From Cyanobacteria bacterium GSL.Bin1 (GTDB lineage: Bacteria; Cyanobacteriota; Cyanobacteriia; Cyanobacteriales; Rubidibacteraceae), in NCBI GenBank assembly GCA_009909085.1, contig JAAANX010000088.1:1-40504 (forward strand): a DNA stretch of 40,504 nt, written 5' to 3'. A program made the translations under genes and the position numbers. Each line of letters opens with the position of its first letter. Positions within the stretch are counted from its first letter, which is position 1. Of this stretch, positions 34,549-40,504 are shown piece after piece. The notes beneath the pieces are model-generated. The model was given only the letters and a program-made list of their open reading frames with translations. It made no database searches and had not been told where the DNA came from.

Positions 34549-36019
34549 TCGTCGCTTCAAACCCATTGATCGCATTTCAATCCTGTTCATTATTCTGCTG
34601 AGTCTGCTCTTATCGGCACTCATTTTAGCTGAAACGCTTTGTGGAGAAAATTGTTGGTTTAAGGCAAAAGCGAGAGTTCAAGATTTTACTTGGCAAGGGG
34701 AAAAAATTAGTGCTGACGATCGCGCTTTTCTGATTCGCTTTAGTCGTCCCATGGATCAAGAAAGCGTCGAAAATAACTTAAAAATTAAACCGGAATTGCC
34801 GGGAAAGATCAGTTGGTCGGGGAAACGGATGGCTTATACCTTAGAGCAACCTGCCCCTTATGGTACAGAGTATCAACTAACCATTAATGGGGCAAAAGAA
34901 CGGTTAGGTAGTGAAATTAGACCCTTTCAAGACACCTTTCAAACTCGCGATCGCGCCTTTGTTTATTTGGGAGTACAAGGGGAACAAAAAGGACGATTAA
35001 TTTTATATAACTTAACCCAACAAGAAAAAACGATCCTGACACCGCCGAACTTAGTTGTTAATGAATTTACCAGTTATCCCCAGCGCGATCGGATTTTATT
35101 TAGCGCCACTTCCCGCGATCATTGGGAACAAGGAAAACTCGAACAACAACTCTATACAGTAACGACAGGAATTAATGAGACCAAAGCCCCACTAGGAAAA
35201 ATTGAGCAGGTTTTAGAAAATGATACCTATCAAATTCTTGAATTTGATCTGTCGCCTGATGGCAAAAAAATTATTGTCAGACGAGCCCAAAAAGAGGATG
35301 CAGGAGAAACAAGTCTTTGGTTACTCGAAGAAGAAACCGCTCCTCAACGTCTTGATAATGTAGAAGGAGGAGAATTTATAATCCCTCCTGATAGTCAGAG
35401 CCTCGCTATTGCTCAAGGACAAGGGGTTGCTTTAATTCCCCTCGAAGAAAATAGTAATCCTTCTAACTTTTTACCCCAATATGGTCAAGTTTTGACCTTT
35501 TCCCCCGATGGTCGAGCCGCCGCCATGGTGAACTTTAACACTCAAGATCCTGAAAAACGATACACTCGTTCTCTCTACGTCGTCACCAACCAGGGGGTAG
35601 AAAAAAATCTGCTGAATACTGAAGGGTCAATTCTCAATTGTCAATTTAACCCCACCGCTACGGATCTCTACTGCTTACTTACGGAATTAATTGATAGCGA
35701 ACAATATCGAGAACAACCGTATTTAGTGAGTATCAACCTCGAAAGCACAGAAATTATTCCTTTGTTAACCTTACCGGAATATCAGAATATTACCATGAGT
35801 CTGTCTCCTGATGGTCTAGCGTTATTATTTGACCAAACCATGAGCGTTAACAGTGCTGACAATTCTCATCCCACCTTACGGAGTAATTCTGGCGAAGCCA
35901 TTATTGACAGCCGTCTTTGGTTATTAGTGCCGACCCCAACGCTGACTGACAACCCAGCTCAACAACCAGAGTTAGAGGAATTACCGATCTCGGGATTAAC
36001 GCCTCTGTGGCTACCGTGA
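34538..36019 (+). CDS. Membrane-anchored Ig-like and beta-propeller protein
   Basis: 493 residues from the ATG at 34538, which gives a start right before a positively charged N-terminus and a membrane helix (about 12-34, ISILFIILLSLLLSALILAE); a longer frame from 34496 is less likely. Residues 55-135 look like a bacterial Ig-like (SbsA/Big_5) domain: FLIRFSRPMDQESVENNLKI and YGTEYQLTING. The rest is a TolB/PD40-like propeller with repeated LSPDGKK, FSPDGRA and LSPDGLA turns. The protein probably faces the periplasm. The 11-base overlap suggests co-translation with the TIGR03943 protein. Confidence 0.8.
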   Translation: MVPSRRFKPIDRISILFIILLSLLLSALILAETLCGENCWFKAKARVQDFTWQGEKISADDRAFLIRFSRPMDQESVENNLKIKPELPGKISWSGKRMAYTLEQPAPYGTEYQLTINGAKERLGSEIRPFQDTFQTRDRAFVYLGVQGEQKGRLILYNLTQQEKTILTPPNLVVNEFTSYPQRDRILFSATSRDHWEQGKLEQQLYTVTTGINETKAPLGKIEQVLENDTYQILEFDLSPDGKKIIVRRAQKEDAGETSLWLLEEETAPQRLDNVEGGEFIIPPDSQSLAIAQGQGVALIPLEENSNPSNFLPQYGQVLTFSPDGRAAAMVNFNTQDPEKRYTRSLYVVTNQGVEKNLLNTEGSILNCQFNPTATDLYCLLTELIDSEQYREQPYLVSINLESTEIIPLLTLPEYQNITMSLSPDGLALLFDQTMSVNSADNSHPTLRSNSGEAIIDSRLWLLVPTPTLTDNPAQQPELEELPISGLTPLWLP

Positions 36020-36116
36020 CAACGGGATAACTGTCCTGACATCCTACCAAAATAGGGCAATATCACTTACAGTAGTAATTAGCATCCCCCACCTTTGCAT
36101 TCTCTTGCCTTAACTC

Positions 36117-36857
36117 ATGCCCGATATTACTGTTTCTCCCTGGTTAAGTCGTATCGTTTATCCTTTAGGGTGTTACCTGCTTCTCCCTGCATATTTTGGC
36201 AGACTGGAGGTGTTCGGACGAGAAAATCTGCCGCGCACGGGACCCGTGCTACTGGCGCCGACTCATCGCTCGCGTTGGGATGCGTTGATTATACCCTATA
36301 CAGCAGGACGTTGGAAAACTGGTCGTGACTTAAGATACATGGTGTCCGAGAATGAAATGCGAGGCTTGCAAGGTTGGGTGATCAGCCATATGGGCGGCTT
36401 TCCCGTTGATCCGAAACATCCCGGTTTAAGCACGATTCGTCAAAGTATTGAGGTGTTGTCTCAGGGAGAAATGCTAGTTATCTTTCCTGAGGGCGATATC
36501 TATCGACAGCAGACGATACAGCCCTTAAAAGCGGGGATTGGTCGGATTGCCATCCAAGCGCAAGTACAACGCCAAGTCAAAGAAAGTGTAAAAGTCGTTC
36601 CGATTAGTATTCATTATTCGCAACCCTATCCGAACTGGGGAACAAAAGTGCAAGTGAAAGTGGGAACTCCCATTGATGCTGCCGATTATCCTTCCAGTCA
36701 AACGAAAAAAAGCGCACGATGTTTGATTAAAGATCTAGAAACCGCCTTGAAAGATCTGTATGAGAAAGATCAACCTTGGCAACAAGTCTATTCCAGTGAC
36801 TGTTCAACTGAGAGTCAATATCATCGCTCAGAGCAATCGGCTTCGGTTCACCATTAA
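36117..36857 (+). CDS. plsC: 1-acyl-sn-glycerol-3-phosphate acyltransferase family protein
   Basis: 246 residues of the PlsC/LPLAT family, which acylates lysophosphatidate in membrane lipid synthesis. The catalytic HX4D box is HRSRWD (His50, Asp55), and the glycerol-phosphate site is FPEGDIYR (123-130). A hydrophobic N-terminal stretch (IVYPLGCYLLLPAYF) attaches it to the membrane. Cyanobacteria often have more than one PlsC-like protein, so the exact acceptor is not certain. Its 3' end overlaps the convergent aminotransferase gene by 30 bp. Confidence 0.88.
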   Translation: MPDITVSPWLSRIVYPLGCYLLLPAYFGRLEVFGRENLPRTGPVLLAPTHRSRWDALIIPYTAGRWKTGRDLRYMVSENEMRGLQGWVISHMGGFPVDPKHPGLSTIRQSIEVLSQGEMLVIFPEGDIYRQQTIQPLKAGIGRIAIQAQVQRQVKESVKVVPISIHYSQPYPNWGTKVQVKVGTPIDAADYPSSQTKKSARCLIKDLETALKDLYEKDQPWQQVYSSDCSTESQYHRSEQSASVHH

Positions 36858-37592
36858 GTCACTAGTTTCCGTGATTACTGTATGAATGGGAATTACTTGC
36901 ACGACACAGTTACTGTAACCTAGGGCTTGTAAGGTATTGACAAATTCGGGGGTCCAAATGGTTTCTTGGACGGGGATGTTTTGTGCTTTTAGTAGAGAGA
37001 GGAGGCGCGATCGCGCAATGCCAGATAACGCATCATTAACTGGCGGAGTCCACCAAATCCCCTCTTTCCACCCCCACAAATTGCCAGTACTGGTTTCTAA
37101 CCAATTCCCCGCTTCATCCACCAAAATGGCTTCTTGCGCCCCTTTTGCTTTCGCTGTTTGCAACGCCAGCCAACTGCTTAAATAATTACCCGTTTTGTGG
37201 GTGGGAAAACTCCGTCGAAAGGGTTCCGCATTCGCTAGCCAAGCGACAATTCCTACTTCCTGTTTTTGTTCTAGATCCGGTGGTAACGGACGCCCGGTAA
37301 TGAACTCTCGTCCATCCGGGAAAATCGTCAGGCGTAAAACCGGGAAATGTAAGCTTAATTGTTCTGCCCCTTTTCTGAGTTGATACCAGTTGGGTTGCTG
37401 CCAAGCAAAGGCTTGCAGGGATTGCTGTAAGCGATCACAGTGGTCATGCCACTGGGTTAACTCATGGTCTAAATCATGGTTATAAACGCGGAGGGTGGTA
37501 AAAACAGTTGCCCCATACAATAAGCCGGGGTCATTAATAGCAAGGGGAATGGTGGCTTGATTATAGAGTTGACCCTCGTACCAATACAGCAT
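36828..37592 (-). CDS. Class IV aminotransferase (PabC/IlvE-like)
   Basis: 254 residues of the fold-type IV PLP enzymes. The PLP lysine is Lys133 in THKTGNYLSS, and the cofactor-binding glutamate is in GNWLETSTGNLW. Members include 4-amino-4-deoxychorismate lyase (folate synthesis) and branched-chain or D-amino acid aminotransferases. The length and lone position suit an ADC lyase, but the specificity residues cannot be judged here. The start ATG at 37592 abuts a decayed gene. Confidence 0.85.
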   Translation of the reverse strand: MLYWYEGQLYNQATIPLAINDPGLLYGATVFTTLRVYNHDLDHELTQWHDHCDRLQQSLQAFAWQQPNWYQLRKGAEQLSLHFPVLRLTIFPDGREFITGRPLPPDLEQKQEVGIVAWLANAEPFRRSFPTHKTGNYLSSWLALQTAKAKGAQEAILVDEAGNWLETSTGNLWGWKEGIWWTPPVNDALSGIARSRLLSLLKAQNIPVQETIWTPEFVNTLQALGYSNCVVQVIPIHTVITETSDLMVNRSRLL

Positions 37593-37761
37593 GAAGTTCC
37601 TGATGCAATCTTTGCCGATCCTAGCAAGGGAAAGAGCTTTGAGAGGGCTGTCGGATCCATCTTTTAGAGTAATCCAAGAAAATGATCATCCAGTAGCTAT
37701 AGGCTGCTTAGGGAAATTTCAAGACATTATGGATGGTTTATTTGTTGCAGCACTCTTATAG
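37593..37761 (+). pseudogene. Decayed gene fragment of unknown family
   Basis: Frame one reads EVPDAIFADPSKGKSFERAV then GSIF and stops. One base later the other frame continues FRVIQENDHPVAIGCLGKFQ then DIMDGLFVAALL with a stop at 37759-37761. Together they make one protein-like sequence of about 55 residues broken by an extra T in a T4 run. No start is visible, and the fragment begins exactly at the aminotransferase gene start. I do not recognise the family. Confidence 0.5.
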
Positions 37762-37775
37762 GAATCGCCGTAAAA

Positions 37776-37796
37776 CCAACGTGCTTTAGCCGTTGG
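37776..37796. mobile_element. IS200/IS605 left-end hairpin
   Basis: CCAACG and CGTTGG pair around the 9-nt loop TGCTTTAGC, about 75 bp before the tnpB start. Subterminal hairpins of this look are recognised by the Y1 transposase TnpA of IS200/IS605 elements. It fits the left end of the element that carried the tnpB at 37872. No tnpA is present. Confidence 0.6.
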
Positions 37797-37871
37797 ATCT
37801 AAGGCGGGTGAGTCGAAGACGAACAAACTTTTAACGTGCTAAAATAAGTTTAGTCACTCACTAGAGCATAA

Positions 37872-38687
37872 ATGTTTGTTTTAGAGTACAAAATTAGAGC
37901 CAAGCAAAAGCAGTTTTCTGCCATAGATGAGGCGATCCGCACCATGCAATTTGTGCGGAACAAGTGCCTTCGCTATTGGGAAGATACTCCTGGCGCTAGC
38001 AAGTACGATCTAAACAAATACTGTCGTGTGCTGTCTCACCAGTTCAGTTGGGCGGGTAAGCTCAACTCACAAGCGAGACAGGCAGCAGCTGAAAGAACGT
38101 GGGCAGCTATTAATCGATTCTACAAAAATTGTCGCAATCAAATAAAAGGGAAAAAGGGCTATCCCAAATATCAAAAAGACAACCGATCAGTTGAATATAA
38201 AGATACGGGTTGGAAGTTAGACCCCAACACGAAAAAGCACATCACTTTCACCGATAAGAATGGAATTGGTCGTGTGAAATTAGTGGGAAGTAGAAACATC
38301 TATTTCTACTCACCCGACCAAATTAAGCGCGTTCGGATCGTTCGTAGAGCAGATGGGTACTACTGCCAATTCTGTATCAATATTGAAGTGAAAGAAGAGA
38401 TGGAGCCAACCAAGCGTGTGATTGGGCTTGATGTGGGGCTAGCCCACTTTTTGACTGACAGCAACGGGGAGAAAGTAGAAAACCCTCGTTTCCTCCGAAA
38501 AGGAGAACAGGAGCTTAAACGGTTTCAACGACAACTTTCTCGAAAAGAAAAAGGTTCATCTAATCGCAAAAAAGCCAGAAAGCGGTTGGCTAGAAAACAC
38601 CTGAGCATAAGTAGGCAGCGTCTTGAACACGCCAAGAGAGTGGCGCGTTGCGTATGTCAGTCTAACGATCTGTTATGTCGCTTATAA
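37872..38687 (+). pseudogene. tnpB: Truncated IS200/IS605 TnpB (RNA-guided nuclease ancestor family)
   Basis: The 271-residue frame matches the first two thirds of TnpB: the N-terminal helix-turn-helix region (MFVLEYKIRAKQKQFSAIDE), the WED-like beta part, and the first RuvC aspartate Asp187 in VIGLDVGLAHFLTDSNG, then LSRKEKGSSNRKKARKRLA. It ends at CVCQSNDLLCRL, exactly where normal TnpB goes on to the second catalytic acid (a YEDL-type motif), the zinc ribbon and the last aspartate. It cannot be an active nuclease. The right end of the element is not recognisable, so downstream DNA has replaced it. Confidence 0.9.
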
Positions 38688-38773
38688 TATCCACAACGTA
38701 TATCTTATAAGCATTCTACGTCATTACTACTTTCTACAACATTCATAGAGGATTCCTGCACTCTGAGTAAGAA

Positions 38774-39499
38774 CTACATTTTTCTCCAAAACTCACTCGC
38801 AACAAATCTGTGATGATCCAGAAGAATATCTAGTGAAAAAACCGATTTTTCAAGTAATTTATTAGTATTAAAAATAATTATTTTAGAAGCATTAAGTAAT
38901 TCTTTTGCGTCATAAAAACTAATACTAATATCATTATCTGCCACATCAAAAAACCTACGTTCATCATCTATTTGCCTGACTTCTTTGTGAGCAAATATTT
39001 TATCTCTTGCTTTTTTTATCCGTGAAGCTAAATCTGATTTCTCAAGATGATCGTAATCTTCAATGACTTTTCTATGAAGACACTCAAATTCTTTTCCTAG
39101 CTCTTGTTTTTGTTGCTTTTGAATTGTCTTAATCATGTCTGCAATTTCTTCTTCTGAATGATTACCAACAAAATGAATTTCATCTGGCGTAGAAAAGACA
39201 TCCTTTAAGTATTGTTTGACATTTTTATCCCCTAAATCATCAATTATCTTTTTGAGACTTCCGCTTTTGTTGTTCTTATCAAAAAGGCTCGCGTGCATAT
39301 CCACAATTATGCTAGTGAATAAAGCCATACGTAAAACTTTAGCACCCATAACACCTTCACTATAATTCCATCTTGAATATACATTTGGATCGTCAAGTAA
39401 TGGAGATAAAATTTGCCAATATTGTTCAGCAATAAAAAAGGAGCTTATAATCCCTTGATTTATTACTTTAAGTTTTTTAATTTTTTCGGTAATTGTCAT
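38774..39499 (-). CDS. HEPN-domain protein, AbiU2-like
   Basis: 241 residues, all-helical in appearance. The segment RIKKARDKIFAHKEVRQ holds Arg165 and His171 in the R-x5-H arrangement of HEPN ribonucleases, and the layout resembles the AbiU2 group of abortive-infection proteins. No nucleotidyltransferase (MNT) partner gene is visible beside it. It is AT-rich compared with the core genes. It sits between the truncated tnpB and a Tn554 TnpC-like gene, so it looks like cargo of a mobile element. RNA cutting and a defence role are inferred. Confidence 0.65.
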   Translation of the reverse strand: MTITEKIKKLKVINQGIISSFFIAEQYWQILSPLLDDPNVYSRWNYSEGVMGAKVLRMALFTSIIVDMHASLFDKNNKSGSLKKIIDDLGDKNVKQYLKDVFSTPDEIHFVGNHSEEEIADMIKTIQKQQKQELGKEFECLHRKVIEDYDHLEKSDLASRIKKARDKIFAHKEVRQIDDERRFFDVADNDISISFYDAKELLNASKIIIFNTNKLLEKSVFSLDILLDHHRFVASEFWRKM

Positions 39500-39576
39500 T
39501 TTTCTGTAAGTAGGGGTAAAATATCTAAATCATAAAAATTATAAATGATATCATCATAGAATTAGAATTTTTATCT

Positions 39577-40503
39577 TTATCTTTTAGCTCGTTCTTCTAA
39601 ATACTCCAATGTCCAGCCTCTTTTAACGATTTCTTCATAAGGAGTCCATTCTCCTGTTGGCTCTAAGACGATAATCCCTTCTTTCGTTCCCATACTGGCT
39701 TGGACAAGACCTTCATTCTTAGCCAGTTTGTACCATTTACCAAAGGATTCTTTTACTTGATTGAATTGGCGTTCTTCATCGGTTAAATTGGGAGTCCAAT
39801 TTTCTTCTAAGGCTTTTCTAAATAACCCTGCCTTTGACTTAACCTTTTTTCCTGTAGATAAGTATTCTTCAACCGCAGATAAAGCATTTAGCACGTCTTC
39901 TTTTTGGAGGAAGTCGATTAATTCATTTAACTTTTTACTAAGTCTAATTCCTACTTCTTTCAAGCGAGGTTTAATTAGATTATGGATGGATTCTTCAGGG
40001 TTAGATACTTCTTCCTCTTCTAGAGAGCTAGGAGATGGGTTACACATCTCTTCTTGAGAAGTCGCTTTTCTTAAGGAGTCAATAGAAACGACTTTAGGAT
40101 TGGCATTTCTCAACTCAGTTTTACACTCTTCTAATTCTTCTCTAGTTGAAGTAAGTTCTGATTGAAGACGTTTATTTTCCTCTACTAATCTTGCGTTTTC
40201 CACCTTAAGACGTTCCGCTAGATTACTGCTTTCTTGAAGTTGATAGAGTCTTCCTGTTAGAGATTCATTCGCTTTTCTAAACTGTTCTATCTGACCTTTA
40301 AGTTTCTTGTTCTCCTCTCTGAGATTATAAATAATTACTGATTTAGAATCATCAGAGGCAGAAGGAGCTTTCTTCGGTTTAGGTTGATTTTTCTGTTGGT
40401 CACGAAGAGTTTGAATACGATGTTTAATCTCAGGGTACTTATAGAGATAAGCCGTAGAAACATTAGCTACATGAGCAACCGTCTGGAAATTAATCTTTTG
40501 GTT
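39577..40503 (-). CDS. Tn554 TnpC-like (DUF6262) protein, start outside the window
   Basis: The frame is open from the stop at 39577 to the right edge, 308 codons. It begins, as far as visible, with NQKINFQTVAHVANVSTAYL and YKYPEIKHRIQTLRDQ. This is the helix-turn-helix pattern of DUF6262/TnpC proteins, which accompany the paired tyrosine recombinases of Tn554-like transposons. A long coiled coil follows (ENKKLKGQIEQFRKANESLT to TSTREELEECKTEL). A C-terminal domain (DVLNALSAVEEYLSTGK, LFRKALEENWTPN) recalls replication-type proteins of cyanobacterial elements. A GTG at 40203 would give a 208-residue form without the helix-turn-helix, which is unlikely to be the true start. Recombinase genes would be expected to the right of the window. 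Confidence 0.7.
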   Translation of the reverse strand, partial: NQKINFQTVAHVANVSTAYLYKYPEIKHRIQTLRDQQKNQPKPKKAPSASDDSKSVIIYNLREENKKLKGQIEQFRKANESLTGRLYQLQESSNLAERLKVENARLVEENKRLQSELTSTREELEECKTELRNANPKVVSIDSLRKATSQEEMCNPSPSSLEEEEVSNPEESIHNLIKPRLKEVGIRLSKKLNELIDFLQKEDVLNALSAVEEYLSTGKKVKSKAGLFRKALEENWTPNLTDEERQFNQVKESFGKWYKLAKNEGLVQASMGTKEGIIVLEPTGEWTPYEEIVKRGWTLEYLEERAKR

Positions 40504-40504
40504 C

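Noticed and set aside
40200-40203. The GTG at 40203 as start of a 208-residue gene
   Set aside because: The frame stays open to the window edge and encodes a TnpC-type helix-turn-helix upstream, so the real start lies outside the window.

Overview
The window comes from a cyanobacterium. It carries pcyA (phycobilin synthesis), ftrV (ferredoxin-thioredoxin reductase), a ycf20-type gene, the rpmG-rpsR-RNase II/R cluster typical of cyanobacteria, many copies of the HIP1 octamer GCGATCGC, and short tandem ATTGGT/CATTGGT-type repeats. A complete second ATP synthase operon of the sodium-translocating N-ATPase type suggests a salt-adapted lineage such as Halothece, Dactylococcopsis or Aphanothece halophytica. 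That placement is inference.

Layout. 1-5.4 kb: the tail of a transposase, a decayed copy of the ychF 3' end, a Uma2-type nuclease gene, intact ychF with its terminator, a Gfo/Idh/MocA oxidoreductase, a MacB-type ABC permease and ycf20. 5.4-10.2 kb: a tightly spaced pair of AAA-like ATPase genes. One protein has an N-terminal helix-turn-helix domain, and the other has a membrane helix followed by 14 WD40 blades. A short MITE follows. 10.5-18.0 kb: mgtC, then the N-ATPase operon in the order atpD-C-Q-R-B-E-F-A-G. Subunit c has the double glutamate and the ES-T-x-x-Y sodium-site pattern. 18.0-21.3 kb: a minus-strand toxin-antitoxin island with a HicB remnant, a PIN pair, a frameshifted HEPN-like gene and PrlF-YhaV with a truncated toxin. 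It is bracketed by intact atpG and a decayed copy of the atpG 3' end, each followed by the same perfect 33-bp repeat. 21.4-22.8 kb: a sugar transferase and a 735-bp non-coding or decayed stretch.

22.8-27.6 kb: a three-gene unit made of a PacL/DUF5132-like helper, a P-type ATPase with an HMA-like N-terminus, and a divergent S-adenosylmethionine synthetase homologue whose start overlaps the ATPase stop. Positions that bind methionine in ordinary MetK are changed, while most ATP/phosphate-binding motifs remain. I consider this the best candidate for an undescribed system.

27.6-37.6 kb is mostly housekeeping: a small membrane protein, RNase II/R, rpsR, rpmG, an RDD protein, tatA, pcyA, ftrV, a MOSC protein, a TIGR03943 protein with an Ig-like/propeller partner, plsC and a class IV aminotransferase. 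37.6-40.5 kb is accessory again: a decayed gene, a truncated IS200/IS605 tnpB with its left-end hairpin, a HEPN (AbiU2-like) gene, and the 3' part of a Tn554 TnpC-like (DUF6262) gene that runs off the right edge.

No tRNA, rRNA or CRISPR array was seen. All family assignments come from reading the translated proteins. No database search was run.
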